DNA of 64,000 bases, taken from Paenibacillus aquistagni. GTDB lineage: Bacteria > Bacillota > Bacilli > Paenibacillales > Paenibacillaceae. Of this stretch, positions 16,393-24,800 are shown piece after piece; the stretch's first letter is position 1, and every line of letters starts with the position of its first letter. The stretch lies in assembly GCF_900177815.1 (NCBI RefSeq), contig NZ_FXAZ01000001.1, positions 496,001 through 560,000 on the forward strand, in the 5' to 3' direction. The notes under the pieces were generated by a model. The model made no database searches and was not told the DNA's origin. It saw nothing but the letters and a program-made list of their open reading frames with translations. The position numbers were made by a program, and so were the translations under genes.

Positions 16393-18357
16393 ATGACGGA
16401 TCGCCAGTTTCCCCATCATAGATCATTAACGATAACTGAATCTAGCAACCCGAATGCTGCTTCAATGTATTGTAAGGCTGATCCCGTAGAGCACAGTGAC
16501 TCCTTCATTCCGAGTGACATCACGGAGCATGATCTCCCTTATATTGAGTCTTTTGTACGACAGGCTTATTCTAGCTGGCTGTGGCATATTCCTAGGCATG
16601 TGGTTCAGGAGCTTGGTACTCCTGCTCTATACAGCTATGATGGCATCTTGTTGTCTGAAGGTTCATGGAACCAACAGGAAGAGAGAGGCTTTGACAGTGA
16701 GCGCTTGGTTCAAGCCTCAATTAAGAGCGGCAGGACTGAGATGTGCTTATATGAGGATCAGGCTTATGTAAGCGTTCCGATTTGTTCACACCAATCGGAA
16801 CTGGTGTTTGCTGTATTGGTGTACGAAGCAAAAGAGGATTGGACGCGCTCGGAAGCCTTGGCTATAGAAGGATGGGCTCTTCAGCTGCAGCAAGGATTCT
16901 ACCGGGAGTATGAGCAGCTCTTCATTGACGATTTGAATCGTGCTCGCTGCCATGCAGAATTTGAAGCCAAGCGCAGAGACACGGTATGTGATATGATCCA
17001 GACCATTCACCATCATATCGATGTGGATGCGGTGCTCGCCCAGATCATGCTCGGCGTGAAAAAGCTGTTGCCGACAGCTACAGCTGAAGTTTACGTTACG
17101 CAGGAGCTTCGTATCGATAATCCTAGAGTCAAAGTTCTGATGTTTCAGCCGTGGGAAGATACGATCGTTAAGCAGGCGTTTATTACGGGAAGCGTGTGCT
17201 CGGATGAGCGGGACGACGGCTGCGAGATCGCGCTTGCGCTCAAAGGAAAGCAGGGAGCCTACGGCGTGCTTAAGCTTCTCTTCGAGCAAGATGTTCCCGA
17301 GCCCTCTGAGCTTCAATTTGTTCAATTGATTGTTGAGGCAGCCGGGGCAGCGTTTGAGAATGCCAAGCTTCATGAGCAGGCGAATGCGGTTATTCAAGAG
17401 CTCAGCTTCATTAATGATCTGACGACAAGAATTAATCAGACGCTGCATTTAAAAGAGATATTTGATGACGCTACTCAGGAACTGTCGCGTGTATTTCAGG
17501 CTGAGTACTGCATCTTGCTGCAGTATCATGAGGAGCTTGCCCGATACGAGCTCGTCTCACAAAATGTTCGTGAAGATCATGATTCGATTCAAGAAACGAT
17601 TTGCTTCTATAAGCATCTGCCGATTGTAAAAGAGCCCTTCATTATCTCTGACGCTATGGAACAAAGCTATGGGCAGATTGACTTCTTCGAAGTGCTCAAT
17701 CTTCGATCGGTCATTGCAGCGCCGCTTATTGCTGGAGGCGTTATCAAAGGGATTGTGATTGTAGGCGATTCCGAGCCGCGGTTCTTTACCTATGATAATT
17801 TCAAGCTGCTGCAGAAGCTTGCTCAGCATATGGGGCTTGCGATTGCCAATGCGACGCTGCATGCGCAGGTGAAGCATCTTGCAGACAAAGACCAGCTGAC
17901 GGGATTGTATGCAAGACATTACTTGAATCAGCAGATCGACGAACAGCAGAGAAGCACGCGCTGCGGGTCTTTGATCGTAATTGATATCGACTTCTTTAAG
18001 CTCATTAATGATACGTATGGACATCTAATGGGCGATCAGATCTTAAGCCAGGTCAGCCGTGTTATCAGCTCTTCCATTCGTGAAGGTGACATTGCGGCTC
18101 GGTGGGGCGGAGAAGAAATTGCCATTTACTTTCCCAACCTGCATGCTTCCAATGCGTATAAGATTGCAGAACGAATTCGAAAGCGGATCGAGAAGGAGAC
18201 AGAGCCAAGCATAACGGTATCCAGCGGAATTGCACAGTGGGGGCAGCATGATGAGCATATCAGTGTGGAGAGCTTGTTCAATCGCGCAGACATGGCATTG
18301 TATCAAGCGAAGCAGATGGGTAGAAATACGATTCATATTCATGCAGAAGCAGAATAA
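16393..18357 (+). CDS. GAF-domain diguanylate cyclase (GGDEF)
   Basis: A 654-residue cytoplasmic signalling protein. The N-terminal two thirds look like repeated GAF-type sensor modules (about 200-330 and 345-490, the latter ending in VIAAPLIAGGVIKGIVIVG). The C-terminal GGDEF domain (about 495-650) has DQLTGLYARHYLN, IDIDFFKLINDTYGH and the active-site loop RWGGEEIAIYF (GGEEI at 572-576), so it should make cyclic di-GMP. There are no membrane segments. AAAGGAG precedes the ATG. It is divergent from rpsD. The ligand sensed by the GAF modules is unknown. Confidence 0.92.
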   Translation: MTDRQFPHHRSLTITESSNPNAASMYCKADPVEHSDSFIPSDITEHDLPYIESFVRQAYSSWLWHIPRHVVQELGTPALYSYDGILLSEGSWNQQEERGFDSERLVQASIKSGRTEMCLYEDQAYVSVPICSHQSELVFAVLVYEAKEDWTRSEALAIEGWALQLQQGFYREYEQLFIDDLNRARCHAEFEAKRRDTVCDMIQTIHHHIDVDAVLAQIMLGVKKLLPTATAEVYVTQELRIDNPRVKVLMFQPWEDTIVKQAFITGSVCSDERDDGCEIALALKGKQGAYGVLKLLFEQDVPEPSELQFVQLIVEAAGAAFENAKLHEQANAVIQELSFINDLTTRINQTLHLKEIFDDATQELSRVFQAEYCILLQYHEELARYELVSQNVREDHDSIQETICFYKHLPIVKEPFIISDAMEQSYGQIDFFEVLNLRSVIAAPLIAGGVIKGIVIVGDSEPRFFTYDNFKLLQKLAQHMGLAIANATLHAQVKHLADKDQLTGLYARHYLNQQIDEQQRSTRCGSLIVIDIDFFKLINDTYGHLMGDQILSQVSRVISSSIREGDIAARWGGEEIAIYFPNLHASNAYKIAERIRKRIEKETEPSITVSSGIAQWGQHDEHISVESLFNRADMALYQAKQMGRNTIHIHAEAE

Positions 18358-18389
18358 GGCGAATAACGAATTTCGTATTGAGATACGCT

Positions 18390-18424
18390 AGACGAGACGG
18401 TGATTGTCACTGTCTCGTCTTTTT
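18390..18424 (+). terminator. Terminator after the diguanylate cyclase gene
   Basis: AGACGAGACGGTG pairs with CACTGTCTCGTCT (13 bp, one G-T) around a 5-nt loop, followed by TTTTT. Confidence 0.9.
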
Positions 18425-18468
18425 GCTGTATTGTAAGCCGATTATATGAGAATGCGGGGTGAAGCCGT

Positions 18469-19287
18469 ATGAACATGAAAAGAACAGGTGCCATGCGAAG
18501 GTTTCTAATGATGCTGATGTGCTGCAGTTTATTGTCTATCGCGGGCTGCCGCGGCCCCAGCGATATGCATCCTCATGAAGTGGTAACAAGATCAATTGAT
18601 GGCTTGTCTGGGGAGGACCATTTCCTTTTCAAAGGCATGACGGAGATTCGAGCGGGTGAACGCGAGGTGCTTACGAAGCGTCTTCGGTTCGAAGGACAGG
18701 TTAAGCATCATCAAGGAATGTATATGAGGCTTATAACCCATCCGCGAAAGGAAAATACGACGACAAGCCGCTGGAACCCCTTGAAGCTGCTCGAGGAGCT
18801 GGGGGAGGCAGAAACGACAGTGGAGCGTGTTGAGCCGACGAAGGTGTTGTATGCGTTATATGCTCAGCAAGGCACTTCAAAAAAAGAGCGTGGCGTTACA
18901 GAGCCGACATTTCCGTTAGATGAGGCACAGGCCTATCATATTCAAGTGGAGGGGCAATCTGCCAAAAAGATCTTCGCTTCTAAAGTATGGGAAGACTATA
19001 ATCAGATCGTGCTGCCCCATGAAAAAGTGATGGCCGTACATGATAAGCTCAGCCGTTCAGACGCGGTGCGGCTGGAGCAGGAATTGAACGAGGCGGAAGC
19101 TAAGCATCGAGCTGAACTGGACAAGCTGCTTAAGGGCTGTAAGGTTGATGCTGAATATGTATTGTGGATTGACCGTAAATCACAGCTTCCTTTGCGTTTG
19201 GATGGCAAGATGAAGGTGTATTATAACGATAAGGGCAAGTCTAGTGAGACGATAAGGACGGTTTCGGAGTTCACACGAACTCGCTGA
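18469..19287 (+). CDS. Predicted lipoprotein of unknown function
   Basis: A 272-residue exported protein. A basic N-terminus and hydrophobic stretch end in the lipobox LLSIAGC, so it should be lipid-anchored on the outside of the membrane (Cys at about residue 27). The mature part is charged and soluble, with an Arg/Lys/Glu-rich helical segment near 195-225 and a C-terminal strand-rich segment VDAEYVLWIDRKSQLPLRL that resembles outer-face lipoproteins of the LolA/LppX kind. That resemblance is loose. GGGGTGA precedes the ATG. I do not recognise a specific family. Confidence 0.8.
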   Translation: MNMKRTGAMRRFLMMLMCCSLLSIAGCRGPSDMHPHEVVTRSIDGLSGEDHFLFKGMTEIRAGEREVLTKRLRFEGQVKHHQGMYMRLITHPRKENTTTSRWNPLKLLEELGEAETTVERVEPTKVLYALYAQQGTSKKERGVTEPTFPLDEAQAYHIQVEGQSAKKIFASKVWEDYNQIVLPHEKVMAVHDKLSRSDAVRLEQELNEAEAKHRAELDKLLKGCKVDAEYVLWIDRKSQLPLRLDGKMKVYYNDKGKSSETIRTVSEFTRTR

Positions 19288-19306
19288 CTTGGCCAAAAGG
19301 ACATGA

Positions 19307-19312
19307 TACAAT
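19307..19312 (+). promoter_or_regulatory. Candidate extended -10 upstream of the aminopeptidase gene
   Basis: TGATACAAT, 89 bases before the start codon and 20 bases after the lipoprotein stop. No clear -35 is visible. Confidence 0.35.
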
Positions 19313-19400
19313 AAGAAAGGTTTGGCAGCAATTGCCGCTCTCGCTGTGGCATCGGCCATAGTGAATGTAAATGCACAGTCATCTGAGGAGGAACAAAGGC

Positions 19401-20516
19401 ATGAAAGATCCACGTATTCAGCAGTTAGCACACAATCTGGTCCATTATTCGATTGATGTACAGCCAGGGGAGAATATTCTTGTGGAAATGATCGGTTCAG
19501 AGCGTGAATTGGTCAATTGCTTGATTGATGAGATTGGCAAGGCTGGGGGTCGCCCATTTGTCGAATTGACAGATCGCACCGTACTTCGATCTCTGCTTAT
19601 GAATGCATCGAAGGAACAGATGGAGACTTGGAAGGAATATGACCTGCTTCGCATGGAGCGTATGGACGGCTATATCGGCATTCGTGCAGGCGAGAATGCG
19701 AATGAGCTGTCTGATGTTCCAGAAGAGAAGCAGAAGCTGTATAGCTCCATCTATTCTCATCCCGTACATATGGAAGAGCGTGTGAAGCGCACGAAGTGGG
19801 TAGTGCTTCGTTACCCGAATGCTTCAATGGCACAGTTGGCCAACACATCTACGGAAGCTTTCGAGAATTTCTATTTTGATGTATGCAATCTTGATTACTC
19901 GAAGATGGATCGCGCAATGGATGCGCTGAAGGAACGGATGGAGAGCACGGACAAAGTGCGTCTTGTCGGACCTGGAACGGATATCAGCTTCTCGATTTGC
20001 GATATTGCCGCAATCAAGTGCTCCGGTCAGCGCAATATTCCAGATGGAGAAGTGTATACGGCGCCTGTTCGAGACTCAGTTAATGGCACAATTACTTACA
20101 ATACGCCAACCTTGTACAACGGCACCACGTTTGAGAACATCTCCTTTACCTTTGAGAATGGCAAGATCGTGGATGCTAAGAGCAATGACACGAAGCGCTT
20201 GAATGAGATCCTCGACTCTGATGAGGGAGCTCGTTATATCGGAGAATTCGCGATTGGCGTGAATCCGTATATCCTTCATCCGATGAAGGACATCCTATTT
20301 GATGAGAAGATCGCAGGCAGCATTCACTTTACGCCAGGTCAAGCTTATGAGGAAGCAGACAACGGCAACCGCTCATCGATTCACTGGGATTTGGTGCTTA
20401 TTCAGCGCCCAGAATACGGCGGTGGCGAGATGTACTTTGACGATGTGCTTGTACGCAAGGATGGCCTGTTTGTGATCCCTGAGCTAGAGCCTCTTAATCC
20501 CGAATATTTGAAGTAA
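19401..20516 (+). CDS. M29-family aminopeptidase (AmpS/PepS type)
   Basis: A cytoplasmic metallo-aminopeptidase of 371 residues. The conserved M29 metal ligands and catalytic residues are visible in order: the Glu in IPDGEVYTAPV, the Glu in YIGEFAIGVNP, the His in AGSIHFTPGQAYEEA, and HWD in SIHWDLVLIQ. The last segment GGGEMYFDDVLVRKDG is also typical. The start at 19401 is supported by GAGGAG 10 bases upstream; an in-frame ATG at 19371 lies before that ribosome site. The substrate is probably free N-termini of peptides, with no narrower specificity visible. Confidence 0.93.
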   Translation: MKDPRIQQLAHNLVHYSIDVQPGENILVEMIGSERELVNCLIDEIGKAGGRPFVELTDRTVLRSLLMNASKEQMETWKEYDLLRMERMDGYIGIRAGENANELSDVPEEKQKLYSSIYSHPVHMEERVKRTKWVVLRYPNASMAQLANTSTEAFENFYFDVCNLDYSKMDRAMDALKERMESTDKVRLVGPGTDISFSICDIAAIKCSGQRNIPDGEVYTAPVRDSVNGTITYNTPTLYNGTTFENISFTFENGKIVDAKSNDTKRLNEILDSDEGARYIGEFAIGVNPYILHPMKDILFDEKIAGSIHFTPGQAYEEADNGNRSSIHWDLVLIQRPEYGGGEMYFDDVLVRKDGLFVIPELEPLNPEYLK

Positions 20517-20568
20517 TTAGACAAGCGTCTGAATTTTGGAAATACCACTATTTTCAGAATGAAATTCC

Positions 20569-20597
20569 TTGCAGGCATAAAGTGTTCAAGGTATGAT
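20569..20597 (+). promoter_or_regulatory. Sigma-A promoter of the HPr-like gene
   Basis: TTGCAG (20569-20574), 17-nt spacer, TATGAT (20592-20597), about 54 bases before the start codon. Confidence 0.6.
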
Positions 20598-20650
20598 GAT
20601 GGTAGTAAGTGAACATACTTCAATATTTCTCATTATATGGAGGGATTACG

Positions 20651-20893
20651 ATGTCCGACAACACGGCAGTAGTAGAAATTTCCCAAAAAGCAAACCAATT
20701 CAGATCTTCCATTGTTCTGCAAGCAGAGAACAAATACATCGATGTTAAAAGTATCCTGGGGTTGTTCACTACTTTGGTTGGCAATCATGCCTATGAATTG
20801 CATGTCCATGGACCAGATGCTGACGAAGCGAAGAAAGCCATGTCTGAAGTATTCGAAAAGCATGGTCTTAATGTAAAGGTTGTAAGTGAATAA
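20651..20893 (+). CDS. HPr-like protein lacking the phospho-histidine (Crh-like)
   Basis: An 80-residue protein that aligns with the HPr fold from helix A onward. VVEISQKANQFRSSIVL matches the helix A to strand 2 region, NKYIDVKSILGLFTTL matches the Ser46 region with the serine kept (Ser34 here), and DADEAKKAMSEVFEKHG matches the last helix. The first strand and the His15 loop are absent; by this register the His15 position falls on Asp3. It therefore cannot carry PTS phosphate, but could be a substrate of HPr kinase and a CcpA partner, like Crh. That role is inferred. GGAGGG lies 6 bases before the ATG. The gene is monocistronic. Confidence 0.8.
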   Translation: MSDNTAVVEISQKANQFRSSIVLQAENKYIDVKSILGLFTTLVGNHAYELHVHGPDADEAKKAMSEVFEKHGLNVKVVSE

Positions 20894-20925
20894 GAGATTG
20901 AAACTTTGAGTTCAGATGAACTGCA

Positions 20926-20963
20926 AAAGGCCGAGAATAACGAGAACCATTCTCGGTCTTTTT
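20926..20963 (+). terminator. Terminator after the HPr-like gene
   Basis: AAAGGCCGAGAAT pairs with ATTCTCGGTCTTT (13 bp, one G-T) around a 10-nt loop, followed by Ts. Confidence 0.9.
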
Positions 20964-21049
20964 GTGTTTGTCTCTTGTGTTCAACATCATGATAGTCTAA
21001 TATGGTGAATAGAACAATCATGATTCCGGGTCATAGGGGGGATATTGGC

Positions 21050-21352
21050 ATGACTTCGTCGAATGCAATGCAGCAAATAAATGATAGAGCGCTGACCTTG
21101 TTGGAGGAGGAAGCGCATCAGATAGAGAAGCTTATACAAGTTCAAATGGAGAACTTGGCGACTCGTTACTGCCCTCTCTATGAGGAAGTGTTGGACACGC
21201 AGATGTATGGCTTCTCCAGACAGGTGGACTTCGCGGTGAAGGCGGGTCTTGTGGATGAGAATCTTGGCAAGCAGCTTGTCAGCAAGCTAGAACGCAATCT
21301 GGCAACACTGTATGAAGCGCTTGAACAATCACTGCGCAGATCGCAGCGATAA
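21050..21352 (+). CDS. ylaN: YlaN family protein (UPF0358)
   Basis: A 100-residue helical cytoplasmic protein. The family core LIQVQMENLATRYCPLYEEV and LDTQMYGFSRQVDFAVKAGL are unmistakable. YlaN is reported in B. subtilis and Staphylococcus to act in iron homeostasis by interacting with Fur and is needed under iron limitation. The ATG at 21050 follows GGGGGG; the open frame extends 16 codons upstream without support. It sits between the HPr-like gene and the Ca2+ antiporter with its own terminator. Confidence 0.92.
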   Translation: MTSSNAMQQINDRALTLLEEEAHQIEKLIQVQMENLATRYCPLYEEVLDTQMYGFSRQVDFAVKAGLVDENLGKQLVSKLERNLATLYEALEQSLRRSQR

Positions 21353-21491
21353 GATACCAGCTTCGCTGGAAGCATCCTTTAAACATGAGTAACCGTTGTC
21401 TAACGGTTATTGCGATGTCATTTCTATGCCATGAAGAATGTAGAGATGTGGCTGCTGCAAGACGAAATGAACATTCTGATAAGGTAAAATG

Positions 21492-21530
21492 AAAAGCTTG
21501 AATGACGAGTAGGTCATTCAAGCTTTTTTT
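21492..21530. terminator. Terminator between ylaN and the Ca2+/H+ antiporter
   Basis: A perfect 15-bp stem AAAAGCTTGAATGAC with GTCATTCAAGCTTTT, 6-nt loop, then Ts on the plus strand. On the minus strand the hairpin is also followed by a T-rich tail (TTTTCATTTT), so it can serve both convergent genes. Confidence 0.9.
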
Positions 21531-21547
21531 GTGAGTTAAGGACTCGC

Positions 21548-22618
21548 TTAGGCAGGGATCAGATAGAAGGAGGCTCCGAGAATCACATACACAACTAACA
21601 GCAGCAGCCCTTCGTACCAATTGGTTTTGCCGTCTTGTGAGATGGACTTGGCGATAAATACCGAGACCATAATGGCTACTATCTCAATAATTGAGAATAC
21701 ATAATCCATTGTATTGCCGAACGCTGCACTGACAAAGACGAGCACAGGGGCCACGAACAAGGCGATCTGCAAGCTGCTTCCAATCGCGATCTCTACAGAT
21801 GCGCCCACCTTGTTCTTCATGGCCAAGAAGATGGCAGCGGCGTGTTCAGCGGCATTGCCTACGATTGCAATGACAAAAGCCCCGATAAAGAGCTCATTCA
21901 TGCCAAATTGCACAGAGAGCGCGTCGAGTGTGCCGACGAGCCATTCACTGGCGAAGGCAACCATAACCGTTGCAACGACAAGCATCAGGATGGAGGTCGA
22001 CTTGCTCCAAGCGGGGGCTTCTTCGAGCGTAGGTTCTTCTTCCTTTTGCTCTTCAGCTAGAATGTCCTTATGGGTCATCATGGAGAAGACAAGCCACAGA
22101 ATATAAGCGAGTATAAGCACGCCAGCCACGATAAGGCTCAGTGTCGTAACCGATGCATCAGAGATCGTATGGGTATTAAAGAAGACAGCGGGTACAAATA
22201 AAGCAATGGTGGCAAGCACCATCAAAGAGCCGTTCATTCTAGCCAGATCGGCATTAAAGCTTTGGACCTTATACTTCAGACCGCCGCAGAACAGGCTTAG
22301 ACCAAGAACAAAGAGCAGGTTGCCGATGATCGAGCCGGTTAAGCTTGCCTTGACCATCTCAAACATGCCTTCCTTTACTAGAAATATCGCAATGATAAGC
22401 TCTGTTGCATTCCCAAAGGTTGCATTGAGAAAGCCTCCCACACGTTCTCCGGCATAATGGGCTACGCTTTCAGTTGCCTTCCCAAGAAAGGCGGCAAGCA
22501 GAAGAATAGCTCCCGCAGAGAGAATGAAGTTAACGATCATCCCCCAATGCAAATAGTGGCCGGCGGCGCTAGCAGCAAACAACACTACGAGTGCGGCATA
22601 AAATATTTTTGTTTTCAC
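21548..22618 (-). CDS. Calcium/proton antiporter (CaCA family, YfkE/ChaA type)
   Basis: An integral membrane cation exchanger of 356 residues with about ten to eleven hydrophobic segments in two repeated halves. The two alpha-repeats are clear: GGFLNATFGNATELIIA in the first half and AIVGNAAEHAAAIFLA in the second, with the ion-coordinating Glu residues. It exports Ca2+ in exchange for H+. The start is GTG at 22618, because the only upstream ATG overlaps the GGAGGAGAG ribosome site itself. An acidic loop (AEEQKEEEPTLEEA) separates the halves. Confidence 0.93.
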   Translation of the reverse strand: MKTKIFYAALVVLFAASAAGHYLHWGMIVNFILSAGAILLLAAFLGKATESVAHYAGERVGGFLNATFGNATELIIAIFLVKEGMFEMVKASLTGSIIGNLLFVLGLSLFCGGLKYKVQSFNADLARMNGSLMVLATIALFVPAVFFNTHTISDASVTTLSLIVAGVLILAYILWLVFSMMTHKDILAEEQKEEEPTLEEAPAWSKSTSILMLVVATVMVAFASEWLVGTLDALSVQFGMNELFIGAFVIAIVGNAAEHAAAIFLAMKNKVGASVEIAIGSSLQIALFVAPVLVFVSAAFGNTMDYVFSIIEIVAIMVSVFIAKSISQDGKTNWYEGLLLLVVYVILGASFYLIPA

Positions 22619-22732
22619 AATTCTCTCCTCCATCAACAACAATCTACATAAGTAACTTGAACGGATTTTATTTCCAATATACCTCGCTGACAACTTATTT
22701 TACACCTAAAATAGTTTCATGAAAATACGTGT

Positions 22733-22761
22733 TTGATTTCACGAAAATCGTTCAGTACAAT
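22733..22761 (+). promoter_or_regulatory. Sigma-A promoter of the Asp23-family gene
   Basis: TTGATT (22733-22738), 17-nt spacer, TACAAT (22756-22761), 31 bases before the start codon. Confidence 0.6.
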
Positions 22762-22792
22762 AAGGGTAATGAAGAGAAGGAGGATGACGACG

Positions 22793-23179
22793 ATGGCAGA
22801 GGAACAATTGTTGAATGAGGAAGGTAATATTCGAATTTCGAATGATGTCGTTGCGACCATCGCCGGCATTGCTGCCTTGGAGACGCCGGGGATAGCGGCG
22901 ATGTCTGGAGGGCTATCGGAAGGCTGGGCGAAGCGCTTAGGCGGCAAGAACGTACAGAAGGGCGTCACCGTGGAAGTAGGCCAGGTGGAAACGGCAATCG
23001 ATCTGCGAGTAATCGTGATTTACGGAATGCCAATTCAAGAGGTGTGTAGGCAGCTGCAGCTGAATGTTCGCGAGGCTGTGCAGAATATGACGGGACTTTC
23101 CGTTGTTGAAATAAACGTCAAAGTAGAGGGCGTAGATTTCAAGGATGAAGAGCCAGAGGAGATCCCGCGCATTAAATAA
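22793..23179 (+). CDS. Asp23/Gls24 family envelope stress response protein
   Basis: A 128-residue member of the Asp23/Gls24 (DUF322) family, recognised by the N-terminal GNIRISNDVVATIAGIAALE, the central GVTVEVGQVETAIDLRVIVI and the helix VCRQLQLNVREAVQNMTGL. Family members are membrane-associated and linked to envelope or alkaline stress. The start at 22793 follows GGAGG by 9 bases. A second paralogue (yloU) lies at 61287. It is convergent with ftsW and shares a bidirectional terminator with it. Confidence 0.92.
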   Translation: MAEEQLLNEEGNIRISNDVVATIAGIAALETPGIAAMSGGLSEGWAKRLGGKNVQKGVTVEVGQVETAIDLRVIVIYGMPIQEVCRQLQLNVREAVQNMTGLSVVEINVKVEGVDFKDEEPEEIPRIK

Positions 23180-23185
23180 AGAAAA

Positions 23186-23222
23186 AAAAGACTACACAGG
23201 CCGAATCGGCCGGTAGTCTTTT
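23186..23222. terminator. Bidirectional terminator that contains the ftsW stop codon
   Basis: AAAAGACTAC (23186-23195) pairs with GTAGTCTTTT (23213-23222), with an inner GGCCG/CGGCC stem. On the minus strand eight Ts follow the hairpin directly. The ftsW stop (23194-23192) and its last codons lie inside the stem-loop. Confidence 0.85.
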
Positions 23223-24442
23223 CTATGTTCTACAGTCGTTTTTCTCGTTGTCTTCTCTTGTGAGACTCGGTTCCACTCTCTTGATATGCTTAGCAGTATT
23301 CCAACGCTAGCCATCGTGATAAACAGCGATGTTCCTCCGGAACTGATAAATGGCAGCGTAACCCCCGTAATCGGAATCGTTCTCGTGACTCCCCCGATAT
23401 TAATGAAGGCTTGAATGGCAATATTGCCGATAATCCCTACACCCACAAGCGTCCCGAATATATCCGGACAGCGAAGCGCTATGAGCAGCCCGCGGAATAT
23501 AAAGTAGGCATAGAAGCATAAAAAGATTGTTGTGCCAATGAAGCCGAGCTCCTCTGCAATAACGGCAAAAATAAAGTCGTTGTACGGATAAGGAAGATAG
23601 AGCAGCTTCTGAATGCTTTGGCCAAAGCCAGCGCCTGTCCAACCGCCGTGAGCAATCGCTTTGAGAGACTGCAGCAGGTTGTAGCTTGCGTTCTGAGCAT
23701 CATGGAACGGGTCGAGCCAAGATTGGATGCGTCCCATCCGATAACCGCCGTCTGTTCCGCTGGATGGGATCAGCATGTTGATGCCGAGCACGGTAATGAC
23801 ACCGAGCAGACCAACAAGGGCGCAGTTGAAGATGTGCTTCAGATTGGCTCCGCCGGCAATGACGATAATTCCAGCGGTAATGGCGAGAATAAAGGCTGAG
23901 CCAAAGTCAGGCTGCAGCATGATTAGTCCGATCACAAAGCCGACTATGATCATCACGGGGAATAGTCCCCGCTTGAACTCTCTGAATTTCTCTCCCTTTT
24001 TCGTAATCAGAGCGGATAAGTACAGCACGATCGCGATCTTGGCGATCTCGGTGGGCTGCAAACTAATCTTTCCCAGTCTGAACCAGCTCCTGGCTCCATT
24101 GATAGATACGCCAAAGTAAGGCACTAACAAGAGCAGGACAGCCGTAACAATAAATAAGGGCAAAAACCATTTTTTATAGAACTGATACGGGATGTTCATT
24201 GCAATGAGCATTGCAATAAACCCAAGTACGGCCCACATCAGCTGACGTTTGACGAAGTAGAAGGCATCGAAGTTGAAATCTTTTGAAACGGCAGCAGTAT
24301 TAGAACTCGCACTAAATACCATGACGACGCCGAAGCCCACGAGCAGCAAGGTCAGCACAAGCAGTTGGAAGTCCGGCGTTCCTTTACTGAGCTTAGGGGA
24401 CGAAGGTTTACGTTGCATGGATTTGTATGATGTTCGGTTCAA
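23192..24442 (-). CDS. ftsW: FtsW/RodA/SpoVE family peptidoglycan polymerase
   Basis: A SEDS-family lipid II polymerase of 416 residues with about ten membrane segments, acting with a class B PBP in septal, elongation or spore wall synthesis. The signature tracts are present: INGARSWFRLGKISLQPTE, LQPDFGSAFIL, YPYNDFIFAVIAEELGFIG and TLPFISSGGTSL. Assignment to FtsW rather than RodA or SpoVE rests on overall resemblance and is not certain. The start is TTG at 24442 with AGAGG upstream, only 10 bases after yugN, implying coupling. The C-terminus is encoded by the terminator hairpin. Confidence 0.9.
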   Translation of the reverse strand: MNRTSYKSMQRKPSSPKLSKGTPDFQLLVLTLLLVGFGVVMVFSASSNTAAVSKDFNFDAFYFVKRQLMWAVLGFIAMLIAMNIPYQFYKKWFLPLFIVTAVLLLLVPYFGVSINGARSWFRLGKISLQPTEIAKIAIVLYLSALITKKGEKFREFKRGLFPVMIIVGFVIGLIMLQPDFGSAFILAITAGIIVIAGGANLKHIFNCALVGLLGVITVLGINMLIPSSGTDGGYRMGRIQSWLDPFHDAQNASYNLLQSLKAIAHGGWTGAGFGQSIQKLLYLPYPYNDFIFAVIAEELGFIGTTIFLCFYAYFIFRGLLIALRCPDIFGTLVGVGIIGNIAIQAFINIGGVTRTIPITGVTLPFISSGGTSLFITMASVGILLSISREWNRVSQEKTTRKTTVEHRKDYRPIRPV

Positions 24443-24452
24443 GGATTAACCT

Positions 24453-24800
24453 CTAGGCAACCAGTGCTTGCTTCAATTGCTCAAGCTTCTGCTTTGCAGT
24501 CTTAAGGATGTTTTGGGGAATGGTCCCTTCGTAATCCACGCCGTGCGGAAAGGATGCGCGGCCCATGTAGACAGCTTCAATCTTCAAGAGCGCATCTGCT
24601 TTCTCCAATTTGCCTTCCGTTACGCGCGTATTGATACGAACATAGTAATCCGCGTGATTGTCTTTATCTTCGATCTTAAGATCGTATGTAGCGCGGTACA
24701 GTTCCCATTGCCCACGAAAAAAGCCAAGCTCTTCGGATACTTCGTCCAAGTAGGCTAATTCGGATACAAGGCCATCAAGGCCTGAATTCTCAATAATCAT
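24453..24800 (-). CDS. YugN-like family protein
   Basis: A 115-residue soluble protein resembling the YugN-like family of Bacillales (function unknown). Visible features are the N-terminal acidic segment and the strand-rich core ATYDLKIEDKDNHADYYVRI ending in a basic helix. AAGGAGG lies 9 bases before the ATG. It is the first gene of a yugN-ftsW operon. Confidence 0.75.
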   Translation of the reverse strand: MIIENSGLDGLVSELAYLDEVSEELGFFRGQWELYRATYDLKIEDKDNHADYYVRINTRVTEGKLEKADALLKIEAVYMGRASFPHGVDYEGTIPQNILKTAKQKLEQLKQALVA

